Source of the DNA: Allacma fusca | Lineage: Eukaryota > Arthropoda > Collembola > Symphypleona > Sminthuridae | Length of the DNA stretch: 64,000 bases | Direction of reading: 5' to 3' | Assembly (NCBI GenBank): GCA_947179485.1 | Contig: OX359249.1 | Coordinates: 50,789,402-50,853,401 of the forward strand | Part shown: positions 33,325 to 45,000 of the stretch, piece by piece | How positions within the stretch are numbered: the stretch's first letter is position 1 | Layout: each line of letters opens with the position of its first letter | The notes under the pieces: model-generated | What the model was told of the DNA's origin: nothing | The model's database searches: none | The model's input: the letters and a program-made list of their open reading frames with translations, nothing else | Translations under genes and position numbers: made by a program

Positions 33325-33981
33325 CTATGATGTTATGATTAGTTTACCCTCATTAACTTTAATCTCCTCTCCACTTGCATCACAAACCTTGATGTGTATT
33401 GTACTTATATAGTCTGATTCTACTTGTGTAAAATATGGATAATGATAATTAATTCCTGCTAATAAATTTGATTTTGAAGAGTTATGCACAATTCGCAAAA
33501 ATTTGTGATATGAATCACCGTATAACTGAGGTGAAATTATGTTAGAATAAATGTAAATTAAATCATGATTTAAAAATAAATTCTTTCCAAATTGTGGAGA
33601 ATCTGATGCAATTACGTTTCCACAATTTATAATTTGTTGGGTGAACCCTAATTGTCTTTCAAGTTTATTTCTGAAATGCAACGAATATCCTTCCTTAACG
33701 GAAACAGAAAATCGATTTTTGGATGCATAGTAACTAAACGAAATTAATGTATTTAATGATTTTCCAATAATATCATTTAAATCCAATGCAGAACTCTCAC
33801 TAGTTGTGAATTTAAAATTTATATTTTCAAACAAAAACCAAATATTCTTATCCGTACATATTTGAAATAAATAATTAGTATTTTCAGGAATATATCTACA
33901 TTCTATTAATGCAACTTCAAATTTTGCAACGCTGAAATCTAGTGTGGAAGTAAGGTTTACTCAAGTTAGTATAAATGACAT
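33325..33981 (-). pseudogene. Polinton minor capsid (penton, single jelly roll), one stop
   Basis: Would form the pentameric vertices. ATG at 33981 starts MSFILT, followed by an in-frame TGA and then LDFSVAKFEVALIECRYIPE, a typical penton N-terminus. The main frame (from 33834) has YSLHFRNKLERQLGFT, LIYIYSNIISPQLYGDSYHK, LLAGINYHYPYFTQV and STIHIKVCDASGEEI near the C-terminus. It lies upstream of the ATPase on the same strand. Confidence 0.75.
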
Positions 33982-34094
33982 AATTTTGATATTGCTGCAG
34001 TATAACTAACTTTCATTACTTATTCCTGGTTTTATATAAACGTTTCGCAAACATGATTATTTGGTTCTAACCTTAGAATTGTGTTAGTAGTAAA

Positions 34095-34796
34095 ATGAAT
34101 GACGTTAAGTTAGCAAAAGAATACTTTACTCCTAACAATAGTGAAAGTTTTGGTGGTATTGATAGGTTGCATAGAAGTGTAAATGATTCCAGAAAAAATG
34201 TAGAAACGTTTTTACAAGGACAAGATACGTACAACTTGCATAAGTTTGCACGTGGTAAATTTTTCAGACGTAAGGTTTCTTCACTATATGTAAATTATCT
34301 CTGGCAAGCTGATTTAATACATTTAGAAAAATTATCACATTTCAATTCTGGATATCGTTACATACTTACTGTAATAGACATATCCAGTAGATTTGCATAC
34401 GTAAGGTTATTAAAACGAAAAACTGGTGAACAAGTCACTGATGCTTTTGATTCTATAACTAAATTAAGAAACAAACCTCATTATTTACAGGTAGATGAAG
34501 GAAAAGAATTTTTTTATAAAACGTTCCTATCATATTGTAAAAATAATAACATTAACATCTTTAACAACTTTTCAGAATTTAGAGCATGTGTAGTGGAACG
34601 ATTTAATGCAACATTAATGTCAAAGATTTACCGGTATTTTACTTTTAGAAATACTAAACGTTATTGTGATATACTTGCTGAAATTTTTACATCATACAAC
34701 AATAGTTGTAAATGTTTGAAAAGGGATATTGTCAAAGATTTACAAATGAAAAATATCTTATTGAATCAATTATTCCAGGTTATCCTACAATGTTGA
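34095..34796 (+). CDS. Polinton retroviral-type integrase
   Basis: Inserts the linear Polinton genome into DNA; relatives belong to the rve family. 233 codons from ATG 34095: an N-terminal region of about 75 residues, then WQADLIHL with the first catalytic Asp, VIDISSRFAYVR, YLQVDEGKEFF with the second Asp, and ACVVERFNATL with the Glu. The catalytic triad is preserved and the domain is unbroken, but the C-terminal extension appears lost; 34840-35000 holds a broken VDSPENGKHKFGYLF segment. It is divergent from the penton gene. Confidence 0.8.
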   Translation: MNDVKLAKEYFTPNNSESFGGIDRLHRSVNDSRKNVETFLQGQDTYNLHKFARGKFFRRKVSSLYVNYLWQADLIHLEKLSHFNSGYRYILTVIDISSRFAYVRLLKRKTGEQVTDAFDSITKLRNKPHYLQVDEGKEFFYKTFLSYCKNNNINIFNNFSEFRACVVERFNATLMSKIYRYFTFRNTKRYCDILAEIFTSYNNSCKCLKRDIVKDLQMKNILLNQLFQVILQC

Positions 34797-35179
34797 AAAC
34801 GTTTTCAAATAATAGTCTTAACGGAACTGTATACTGTAAGGTATGCTAAAATTTAAATAATACATGCGTATAGATGTAGGAAAATTTCATATTTAGTAAT
34901 TAGGTTGGTAATGTTGATTCGCCTGAAAATGGAAAACATAAATTTGGCTACCTTTTTTATCTAAAAAATACATGTATATATTACACTTTATTTCAAATCA
35001 TTGGAACATTTCCTCACAATGATGTATAGTGTACACATAGATGATTAATATTGCATTCATACGTTTTCCAGTAAAATCAAGTCTAAACAACATTCTCATT
35101 TCTAAACGAAATTAATATGATATACTTATAATAGCATGATGAAATGGAGGTTAGATTTAACGCTTACATTTCAGAATAT

Positions 35180-35385
35180 TTATGTGCACGCTTCAATTGT
35201 ATAAAATGTCAGTAGAAACTAATTCTACTGAACGTATGAAGTTGCGAGAGATTCTCCCCTCTAAGACACGTATTCAAGAAATGCAAGTAATAGATGGCAA
35301 TAAAACTAAAACTGTAGTTGACAGAATTCGATGGAATAGCTTATGCTGTAAGTACAACTTGATACAGCAGTGGCTATACCATATC
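35180..35385 (+). other. Unassigned segment at the Polinton/BEL junction
   Basis: An open frame (MSVETNSTERMKLREILPSK) runs across the presumed border into BEL sequence. Not recognised. The junction cannot be placed to the base. Confidence 0.3.
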
Positions 35386-35389
35386 ATCA

Positions 35390-36504
35390 CCCCGGTTCGT
35401 GTCCAGTTTCGGATGACCCTCCTGACTGAGATGCCTTTTCTCACAAAAAATGCACGCAGTATGTTTGGACATTTGATGAGTCTCACCACTTAAAAGTCCG
35501 GCGGCAGTCGGGATGTCTTCAACGACTTCTTTCTCCATCTGCTTCTCTCTTCTGGCTTATTCCAAACCCAGATGTAGCAAGACGAATTCTCTCTTCGCCT
35601 TTCACTTCGGATCTGAGAAATTCACTTAGATAGGCACTTTAGATAGGCGGTTTTTCGACGGGTCTGTCCCGATGGTCTGTGTTTGACGTTGCCAAACTCT
35701 CAAAACATCTTCAGGCAAGCACGATTCTACCAATGGGAAAAGCATCGCGGCACATTTCTCGCTCGTAATCCCTAGAGTGTCGAGTGCTCGTATATGAGAC
35801 ACTAATTGGTAGTAGAGCTTGGTGACCGCCATTTTCCCCTTAGGGTTAGTGTCATTTTGTAACACCAGGCGAAGGAGCTCACGCACATATACCTCGACCA
35901 GTAAATCTTCCCTCCAAAAGCATTGCATTAAACTCTCGCTGACCTTTGGGTAATTGTCGGTGGTAGGAGGGTAGTTATCAATTAGCTCGCGAGCCCTCGT
36001 TCCAGTAGAGATTGCTTAAAGCAAATACTGAAATTTGTCTTCAGCTTCAATGTCGGGGACGTCGTGGATCTTCTTGAAGATACTCCAAAAACACAACCAT
36101 TCCTTCAATTCTCCGCCAAATTTTGGAAGCTCCAACTTTGGCAAACTGAATTTATTCTTGGCGCCGCCTTCAGCATCACCATACACAGACGCGGAATCTT
36201 GGCGGCAATTTTTGTTGAAAAAATGGTTCTCTTTTACACGAAGTCGAACGAATTTATCTTTTTAGCCGTCAATTGCCTCTGATTCCTTCGCAGAATTCTC
36301 TTCAGAAACCTCATCTTGGATCATAAGCTCTTGAATCGCTTGACCCGCCATTTCCATTTCTCTGAACTTTTCATTCAAAACGGCAAAAGACGCTTCAATT
36401 TCCACTTTATTTGGCGTTTCTTTATCCATTTCAGCTTCCAAAGTATTCAAGTTACGGGTCACTACAGCCCGAATCGCAACTCTCATTTTTCTAGAATTGT
36501 CCAT
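35390..36504 (-). pseudogene. BEL/Pao 1 gag
   Basis: Structural protein of the element. ATG at 36504 starts MDNSRKMRVAIRAVVTRNLN, a coiled-coil-like N-terminus of BEL gag. Further on come LLRLVLQNDTNPKGKMAV and EKCAAMLFPLVESCLPEDVL, resembling the DUF1759 region (35928-35626), and a first zinc-knuckle remnant CIFCEKRHLSQEG near 35440. Frameshifts near 36260 and 35930. The next domain, the protease, is missing. Confidence 0.65.
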
Positions 36505-36521
36505 TATGAAACACCAACTAG

Positions 36522-36536
36522 TCCTGTCACGGTCGC
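36522..36536 (-). promoter_or_regulatory. Primer-binding site of BEL/Pao 1, tRNA-Arg type
   Basis: Minus strand, 8 nt after the LTR end: GCGACCGTGACAGGA, complementary to the 3' part of an arthropod tRNA-Arg (from memory). The TGG complementary to CCA is disturbed. Confidence 0.5.
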
Positions 36537-36543
36537 TACAAAA

Positions 36544-36728
36544 TGTAAAGATGAATGGTAACTGCTGGGACTGATTTTTAATGCTACCCTAAACATATGC
36601 AGACCGTTGATGCAAAACAATTAGAAAATATAGGATTTATTTTAAGTTTTATTCTCAGTGTGCAGGAAAAAATTGCTGGTAGCAGAAAAACGTAAATGAC
36701 ACACATCAGACAAAACGAATTCTCTTTT
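36544..36728 (-). repeat. 5' LTR of BEL/Pao 1, truncated
   Basis: Matches 14569-14750 from CTTTACA back to AAAACGAATTCTCTT, then similarity stops. The TG end seen in the 3' LTR is absent, so the first part of this LTR is deleted. Confidence 0.8.
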
Positions 36729-36959
36729 CCTCCATTAATTGCTTAATATATATATATATGAGTAAAAATTAAGAGTGCCGACGTAGAAGAAGTGCACCAA
36801 AACAAATAACTACTTTTGTTTGCTATCTACAAGTTTGTAACCTCTTCAAAAGTCATCTTCAAAGCTGCTATACATGGAATTACACTACATGGAAGTAAGA
36901 TCTAGTGGCATCCCTATATATTCGCAGATATTTTGTCATTCCTTAGGAACCACTATATA

Positions 36960-37140
36960 GGAAATTCATTATAGTCTTACTTATTTCTTGTTATGTTTTA
37001 CATGGTTGGTTCTACAACAATGAAAATTGGTGTGCGGGTTTACCACGATATTTGAAATGCATGTATATTCATTACATGTACTTTGTAAACCAAAAACCAT
37101 GCACCCTTTTACTACCCGCTTTGAAAAAAACAAACCCTCG
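36960..37140 (+). mobile_element. Fragment of the GGGTGGCG MITE family
   Basis: Resembles 4190-4345 (TTGTTATGTTTTACATGGTTGG, the AAAATTGGT block and CCCGCTTTGA), diverged. Confidence 0.5.
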
Positions 37141-37847
37141 TACACAATCCATTAACGTTACAGATAAGTCTGGTTACGTAGATATAATCAACGTTATTAT
37201 TATGACAGAGCAAATAGAGAAAATTGTTGATTTAGTCGTTAATGGAGACTCAGAAGGCGGTTCAAGTAGTCAAATTGTTAAGGATTTCGCCATTCCTTTA
37301 CGTAATAACAATTATCTATTATATGTATGTAATGCAAATGTATGTATGAGATACAACGTTCGGATACTAAAACATAATTCCACCACATACACCTTATTAC
37401 ATGTCGCACAACTGCACTTCAAACAGTTCATTGTTATAAATATTGAATGTTCAGCTAACTTTATTATATATGATTACGTATACAGATAAGAAATCGTGGG
37501 TACTCTATTAATATAATTTATACATTACGTGGAATTACATGAAAAATAATGTATTAAGTATATTTGTCATTTTCTCAATATTAAAATTTCGGTTAAATGT
37601 AATAATAACATTGTGAGTTTTTCATTTGTGAGTTACTCATAAATTCTATACTTTGGAACAATTCTCTCTCTACTATACAAAGAAGAGAATTTACAATGCT
37701 AAGAGTTTATTCTTATTTTGTTGCGTGTCAAGGATTATTTTGTGAATAAATATTCTCAGAACAAAAATTCTAATTAATGAATTTAGACATGGAATTGTAG
37801 ATTCTTCTTAATATTTCTCTGCAGAGTAAAACCAAAATTAAAGCCTT
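37141..37847. other. AT-rich stretch without a supported gene
   Basis: A 145-codon frame (37052-37489) crosses the MITE fragment and has no recognisable domain, so I do not call it a gene. Otherwise nothing seen. Confidence 0.5.
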
Positions 37848-40230
37848 TGATATTAACAATCATTAAGTATTTACCGACGCAGTTTAGAGTTCTCTGAAAT
37901 TTGGAAACCATCTGGAGTGTTTGAAGCAAATATCACTTGATGTTTCCAAAAAGCTCCCCGGGAAACTTATATACCCTGTAATGATATTATTTGTAGCTTC
38001 CAGTAATTGTACGTGTTAAGAATGAACGAGCACGTCATAAACCACTATATTTTTTTATTTTGGTATTAAGGAGACATTTTGAATGGCACGTTAATTCTTC
38101 TACTTAATTTAAATCAACTACAAGTACATTTCAATTCAACTTTAATTTGTACAAATTTAATTAACGATTTCGATTCGATTTTCTACTTGTAATTAGTAAC
38201 TTCACATATTGAAGCTATCAGTTGGTTTCCGGTAATTGACTGTCAATTAAAAATGCGTTTGTGAAAATAGTTGTTGATACTTGACTTAGCTGCTAAAAAA
38301 TTGACAAACAATGGGAAAAAATCTTTATTGGCAACTTCGTACTGTTTTCCAAAACCTCCATGTGCGTATATTGTCAGACATTGTACACAACTTTAGAAAT
38401 TTACTTTTTGTCCAGCCTGGTCTTTAAATTGGTCAAAATGAACCGCCCTTGTTATCGCAGGTTTGCCTATTTTGTACTGGGTCTTATTATCAATCCAATT
38501 AGTTTACTGAAAGTTTCCAATGTCATGGCGCGGAGAGAAAATAATTTCATCCGAACTGAAACTATTCTTCACAAGCAATGCGTTGGCTGATATAACGGTT
38601 ACAATCAAAGTCCGGCCGAAAGACTTCGTAAAAACAATCTCCTAAGGGCTGAAATTCACGCAGGATAGAGTCCAAAAACTTTCGCTACTGTTAGATGAGT
38701 TGGAAACCCTTGGAAAACATTCCTAAAAGTCTGTCCTCGAACTTGTGCAAAAAGAAAAGTCGGTAATACGTTTCCATCAATTGTGGATAACCAATCAGCT
38801 GTCCATCAGTGGAGCGTCTTTAGAATTTGTGGAAAAAATTATTTCAATTCCTGAGGTGATGAAAATCAAATAAGTGAACTATTTGAAGTTCTCTAATTAA
38901 ATCAGTCAAAGTAGAACTTAACCAAAGAAAAGAACTTAAGAAAAAATAACAAAACCGCTAAAGACCAACGTAAAGGGACCGGAAAAACATTTGGGGCTCG
39001 GGGATGACGATCTCCATCAATAGGGAGTGAAACGGGTGCATGCACCAGCAGTTTGGGAACTCGGTTATGGCGGGACAGGCGTTTGCGTGGGTATTATCGA
39101 TACTGGAGTTCGATGGAGTCAGGATTCTCTCCAAAAATCCTACGTCGGAACAAAAAACTTCGGCTGGATTGACCCACACGAGTTTACGGATAAGCCAACA
39201 GACTTGGGGGGACACGGGACTCCTTGCTTGGGTCCAGTGGTCGGTGATTACGGTCTTGGCGTGGCTCCTGGTGCGAAATGGATGGCATGTCTTGCAACAT
39301 TATCGTCTTTATCGAGAAGACTGGCTATTGCTCTGCCTCCAGTTCATGTTGTGCCCAACTGATTACCTAGGGAAGAATAAGGACTGCTCAACGGCGCATC
39401 GTGTTGTTAATAATAGTTGGTACTACTTTCTGGATGAAGATGACAATGTAATGAGAGAAATTGTCCCTATAGTCTTCGAAGCTGATATAAATTTTATATT
39501 CTTCATTGGGAATTTGGGACACGTCGATTGCAAATCTGGTGGAGCTCCAGGGAGTTACGATGAGTTTATAGGCGTCGGGTACACTAACAGTGAGGACGAA
39601 GTGGAGTGCATGTCTAGCGCAGGTCCAGGTCCATCAGGTATTATTAAGCCTCACCTTGTTGCTCCTGGTGATCTTTTGGTAGTTCCCGAAGCAGACTCGG
39701 GTTCGTACTTTCACCCCGATGGGGAATGTAGTTCTTCTACACCGATGGTGGCTGGAATCGTTGCTCTATTGGTGCAAAAAAATTCGACCTTAAGCAAAGA
39801 CGAGGTCAGGAGCATTCTAATCAAATCAACCGAACCAGTCACTTTTGTGTTGGGATTTTGTGGGGGTATTCTGAACACACAGTTTCCTAACAACATAGCT
39901 TCATTAATGCTTTAGAGGCCATCAACAAGGTTCCTTCTTTGAAGAAGTATAGTGTTTATATTTACTTGCTCAAATATTTCTCATCATGTTGCGTGTGTTG
40001 CAATGTACTGCGAATGATTTAACAATATTTTAACAGATAAAAAATAAAATCTTTTACTTATTTCGACTCGGGCTCCTCGCAGCTTCAAGTAGTAGTTGCA
40101 ACTTGCAACTTACCATTTCAAGTACAACTTTAAGTCAATTTATTAAAAAAGATAAATTGTGAATAATTGAAGTCAACTTCAATTTGCAACAAATTTTTTA
40201 GTTAAAAATTCAGTTTTTACTTCAATAGTT
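37848..40230. repeat. Dispersed duplicate of the 8063-10160 region
   Basis: From TTTACCGACG to the AT-rich 3' flank the sequence parallels 8066-10160 throughout, including the S8 pseudogene and its 3' flank. It has a private 170-180 bp insertion at about 37985-38165 and a smaller one near 38230. It lacks the MITE at 6739-8062, preserving the empty target site. Confidence 0.85.
38360..39915 (+). pseudogene. S8 subtilisin-like (bacillopeptidase F-like) protease pseudogene, copy 2
   Basis: Same layout as copy 1: the signal-like segment follows ATG 38438, then the propeptide, Asp box GIIDTGV, His box GGHGTPCLG, Asn box FIGNLGHVDC, and Ser box SSSTPMVAG with KDEVRSIL downstream. It shares with copy 1 the frame change just before HLGL (near 38960) but keeps the frame across the site broken in copy 1 near 9105. 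It has its own lesions: stops near 38644 and 38724, TAG in the segment before GVKR (near 39023), and a frame change near 39300. From there the frame is open to 39915. It is dead, but independently damaged after duplication. Confidence 0.8.
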
Positions 40231-40369
40231 GAATTATTCAACCTACCAAATATGAATACCATTACCAGCAAATAGGAGAAAGCTCTACCTCGTTCATGAG
40301 TGTATGGGAATGCGTTCTTCATTACAACTATTCGCGTATATTTGCATATTAGGTAACCCTGGAAACGCT

Positions 40370-41214
40370 TTGCAACTTTGGAAAGGGTTAAAGCTGGCAT
40401 TAGCAGCGAACTTTGTCCAAACCTTAGACGTTCCCAAAACAGAAAAGCTGCCTTGGCAGATATAGAAGAGGTACTTCGTGGAAAAAATAATTAGTAGTAC
40501 TCATTGCATAAACCTGTTAGATTAGAACAGAGTTTAATTGATCTTGAAATTGAACGACTGTAAGGGGCGACAGATTTTGGAAAATTAAATCCGATGCAGA
40601 AGCGTGCTTTTGTTTTTGTAATGTATGTAATTGACGATGATTGCAATCAACAACGATGCTTTTATTGGGGTATGATAGGAGAGTCCGGAAAGTCATCCAC
40701 TTTCAACTTTTTTCTGAATACATTGAGCGGCAGGGGTGATATTGATCTTCTTTGTTGAAGTAGACATTTCTACAAATTTATTGGAGAGTTCTAGGACTAC
40801 ATTATATGTTCAAATTAGCGGTCCCGTTTGTTGAAACATCAGTTTCTAACATTACGGTGCATCTTATTATGTTAATATTTCAAGAGCTGCAAAATTTATT
40901 CTGGTGTTGGGTTCTACCATAGTGTCTAATCTGATTCTAAATGAAATGGATATATATCATAAAGAACTGATGCAGTTAAACCGTTTGGTGGTTAAGCCAT
41001 TCTTTTAGGGGTGACTGGAGGCAATGTTTAAATGTCGTTAAGCATGGAAATACAGTTTCTATAATAGAATCATGTTTAATAAATAGTAATGTTTAAATTA
41101 TTCATACAAATGAAGGTCACGCAAAATATGAGGTAATGGCAAAGTTTTAAATTCTTGATGTCTACCCCAGGATAAAGTTTAAATACCTCCCGCTTTTATT
41201 TGGGTAATATCATT
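40370..41214 (+). pseudogene. Helitron helicase pseudogene, segment 1
   Basis: PIF1-like helicase part of a Helitron Rep/helicase protein. The plus strand reads RRSQNRKAALADIEEVL, LEQSLIDLEIERL, LNPMQKRAFVFVMYVIDD, and a Walker A region WGMIGESGKSSTFNFFLNTL (about 40670-40730); weaker traces follow (FKLAVPFVETSVSNI). Stops and frameshifts throughout. It breaks at the 5-bp duplication TCATT of the BEL/Pao 2 insertion and resumes at 47978. Confidence 0.65.
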
Positions 41215-41981
41215 TGTACGGACGTACGGGTTGTGGTACTAGCAGCCTAAGTGAAATGTGAATGTAAGGATGCTTATGGGCAGATGGTAACAATAATAAT
41301 AGCAAAGGCTGATAACACTGTAATTGATCTCTGCAAAAGCTAAGCGAACTAGTGTTTATTTACGTCAATTAAAAGAGTTAAAAAGTCAAAGCAAATAATA
41401 AAAAGGTTTTAAGAATGAGTTGACAAAGATAAAGGCAGAGTCAAGTATTTTGACAAGAGCAAAATCAAGCAGAGTAACAGACTGCTGGGTTCCAAGTGAC
41501 ACAGATTTTTGGGAGAGTAGTCATATTTATACATTACATAAGATCGCCCATTTCACAGGTAGAAATTCTAGCCTGGAACTTGAGCAACACAAGATAAGCA
41601 AATGATTGTAGTGGGTACAGTGGAAGGACGGCATTCACATAAGAAGACATTGTAATACATACTACCTGCCACACTTCATGCTGACAAGTAAGTTACATGA
41701 TATGCACATAATGGACCTGACCTTAAGTTATCATAACTTTTGACCCATTTGAGTGAACTTAACCAAAGTACACTCTAACAGCATCTACTTACTCCAGGCT
41801 ACCCGATGGTAACATAAAAACTCTACGATCTTATGGTAGGAAAGAAGTTACAAGGCAAAATATGGAAATCATGTCCTTTCATACCTTTCCATAGGGAGTA
41901 CATAATGGTGGATGACAAAAATAAGAAAACTAAAGTAATTATTGAAATTATGACAGTAATAAAGCAATATACGCCTAAACA
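41215..41981 (-). repeat. 3' LTR of BEL/Pao 2
   Basis: Plus-strand ends TGTACGGACGTACGGG and CGCCTAAACA. The same sequence as 47206-47972 apart from one noticed difference. Short open frames within it are not genes. Confidence 0.95.
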
Positions 41982-42034
41982 TACCGCCGGGGTTGAAATA
42001 TCAAGTATTTCAAAAACAACAAAAAAAACAAAAT

Positions 42035-45000
42035 TCACTCAAAGGATGATGAAGAGCTTGCTGATGATGGTTGATCGAATGGTAAAGGGCACAATTTCAC
42101 TATGGGTCTCTTCAATTCCCCACCTGAGGTTTTTACCGTAACAACGCGAACTAAACCGTCGGGTCCAGGATGAGTATGAAGGATTCTTCCCAGCTTCCAT
42201 TCAGTAGGTGATAACCTCTCGTCCTTCATAAGGACCATTGTACCTACAGCTAAATTCTCACTCACGGAGTTCCACTTGTGTCGTTGTTGGAGCTGATGCA
42301 GGTATTCATTGTGCCATCTCCTCCAGAAATGCTGTGCTAGCTGCTGACAATGTTGCCAGCGGGAGAGGCGGTTGAGCTTAATATCGGTGAGATCGTGTTC
42401 GGGAAGTGCGTTGAGCGGAGCACCGATGAGAAAATGTCCCGGAGTGAGAGCAGAGAGATCCTCCGGGTTGCAAGACAGCGGAGCAAGAGGACGTGAGTTG
42501 ACACAGGATTCTACCTGGGCAAGTAAGGTGGCATACTCCTCGAAGTTCAGGGATGTTGTACCAATCACTCGTCGTAGATGCCCCTTCACAACCCTCACTC
42601 CGGATTCCCAGAGGCCCCCAAAGTGAGGAGAGGAGGGCGGATTGAAGTGTCATTTGACACTTCGAGCGGAAAGGAATTGCTGGATCCGCTGACCTGGGTC
42701 TGCCGATTGCACGAACTCATAGATCCACTTAATCTCCCTGTCTGCTCCCACGAAGTTTGTCCCGCAATCACTGTAAATATCAGAACAGAGACCTCGACGA
42801 GCAATAAACCGTTTGAATGAAGCCATAAAGGAGTCTGACGTTAGATCGCTAACCAACTCGAGATGAATGGCACGGGTCACAAAACACACGAACACGCATA
42901 CATATGACTTACAGGTTTGATTGCTCCTACCACCAATTGTTCGACGGAGAGTAAAAGGACCTGCAAAGTCCACGCCACATCGTTGAAACGGCCGTGTTGG
43001 AATGACTCTAGCTGCAGGTAAGTCACTCATCTTCTGATTGCAAGCCTTGGCACGATGACGGAAACACACTAGACAGCGCTTTACATATTGACGAACAACA
43101 TCTCTTCCTGAAATAATCCAGTAGGTCTGCTGAATCATGGACAGCAGGAGTTGAGGACCTGCGTGAAGGCCGCGAATATGTTCCTCAGCAACTATCAATT
43201 GAGTTAATGCACAATTCTTTGGGATTACGATGGGATACTTTTTGTCAGGAGTGAGGTCAGCGTTACGAAGGCGACCCCCCACTCTCAGCAGCCCGTCACT
43301 TCCTAAAAAGGGACTCAGACATAGTAACTTGCTTTTGTTGGGGATGGGCTGGTTGGAGGTTAAACATTTCAGCTCGGACGGAAAGAAGGTCATTTGAACT
43401 AACTTTATGCAAGAGTTCAGAGCTTGGTTTAGCTCAAGTACAGAAAGTTCTCCCTTCAGTTGGATAGCTTGTGGATGCAAATAATTATGTAGAAACCGCC
43501 TGCAGTAAGCCACTACTCTTTTTAGTTTAGTTAATGACGGCATTTTCTCAATTATGGTAATATCAAGGCTTACATGACAAGAGTGTATTTTCACTTTCCT
43601 TTCTTCAGTGGGCACTGTTGACGTAGAACCAATTTCCTGGGAGAAATTGAAAGCCGGTTGCATGACCCAGGACGGTCCATTCCACCAGAGGGAATCTTCC
43701 TTCAAGTCACTAGGGTCAATGCCTCTTGATGCTACATCTGCAGGATTTTCGTGGCTGATGACGTGGTGCCAATGATGTCGTGGGTAGGATTGTTGGATTT
43801 TGGAAACACGATTAGCAACGAAGACCTTCCATCTTGACGAAGACGAGGAAAGCCAGTCCAAAACTATTGTGGAATCAGTCCACATGTATACATTTGTTAT
43901 GGGTTGTAGTACGGACTTACGGACTGAGTCAATCAGAGACACCAGAAGCGTGGCACCACATAACTCTAGCCTTGGGATGCTCTCTTGGTTGACGGGAGCC
44001 ACCCGAGTCTTTGAGGTGAAAAGTTGCACCTTACAATCCCCTTCATCATTGGTAGTCTTGAGGTACACGACGGCGGCGTAAGCTTTCTGTGAGGCATCAC
44101 AGAACCCTAAAATCTCGTAACAAGTGGGATTAGGCAAACATACAAAGCGAGGAATCTTAATTAATTCAATGGAGCTCAAATTCGAGCGATATGCATTCCA
44201 CTCTTCAACAACATTTGCTGGTAGAGATTCATCCCATGAGATTTTCAAAGCCCATAAAGACTGAAAAAGAATTTTTGTTCGGATGGTAATTGGTGCAAGC
44301 CACCACATTGGATCAAAGATTTTGGAAATATCAGAAAGTAATGTACGCTTTGTGTGCAGGGGTCTACGGAGTGGAAGATTGACGGAGAAGGAAAACATAT
44401 CAGTAGCGGGGTTCCATTGTAAACCAAGGGTTTTGACTGTATTGTCAGAATCAAATACAAGAGGTAGTTTTGTCTCACAATACTCGGAAGGAAGGCGCTG
44501 TAAGAGACTGGGGCTGTTGGATGACCATTTGCGTAGTTCAAGATGAGCACTGGAGAACATCTTGAGTAGTTGGCTTTGGAGAACTTCGGCTTCGGCAGGG
44601 CTGTTTGTACCTGTCATCAGGTCATCTACATAGGTATCGCGTTGGGTTACCTCAGAAGCCAGTGGATATCGAGAAGACTCATCACGGGCTAGTTGATTGA
44701 GGGAGCGTGTTGCAAGATATGGAGCGGAAGCATGCCCAAACGTCACTCCGGTCATTCTCCAATCTTCTATTGGGTCATCTGGAGTTTCTCGCCAAACAAT
44801 GCGCTGTAAATCCCGGTCATCTGGATGCACTAAAAATTGAGGATACATCTTCCGGACGTCTGCTGTGATGGCTACCATCCACATCCTAAATCTCATTAAA
44901 ATGGCAAGCAAGTCATCTTGAGTCTTGGGACCCACCATGCATTTCTCATTTAATGAAATACCAGAGGATGACTTCGCCGATGCGTCAAAAACTACCCGAA

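Larger units (their letters stand above)
24100..35385. mobile_element. Polinton/Maverick virus-like transposon, decayed
   Basis: Contains the Polinton gene set: protein-primed-type DNA polymerase B and integrase on the plus strand; adenain-type protease, double-jelly-roll major capsid, core-like protein, FtsK/HerA ATPase and penton on the minus strand. A BIR gene and several conserved unknowns are also present. It sits between gag and RT of BEL/Pao 1. I could not find terminal inverted repeats; PolB starts within about 100 bp of BEL sequence on the left, so at least that end is truncated. Borders are approximate. Confidence 0.85.
14569..36728 (-). mobile_element. BEL/Pao retrotransposon 1, split by a Harbinger and a Polinton
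   Basis: Minus-strand order: 5' LTR (36728-36544, truncated), primer-binding site, gag (36504 to about 35390), RT and RNase H (about 24090-22954), integrase and C-terminal domain (16457 to about 14908), polypurine tract, 3' LTR (14839-14569). Two large unrelated elements interrupt it: 16458-22950 (exact TTA duplication) and about 24.1-35.4 kb. The protease and first half of RT are missing between gag and RT, so the second interruption came with a deletion. Several frameshifts are present. Confidence 0.85.

Noticed and set aside
24100-35385. Terminal inverted repeats for the Polinton
   Set aside because: I compared the presumed ends by eye and found no convincing match; the ends may be deleted.
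37052-37489. 145-codon plus-strand frame
   Set aside because: It starts inside a MITE fragment and shows no domain or codon-bias support.
41420-41605. Open frame inside the LTR, repeated at 47411-47596
   Set aside because: It is the same LTR sequence twice; BEL LTRs are non-coding.
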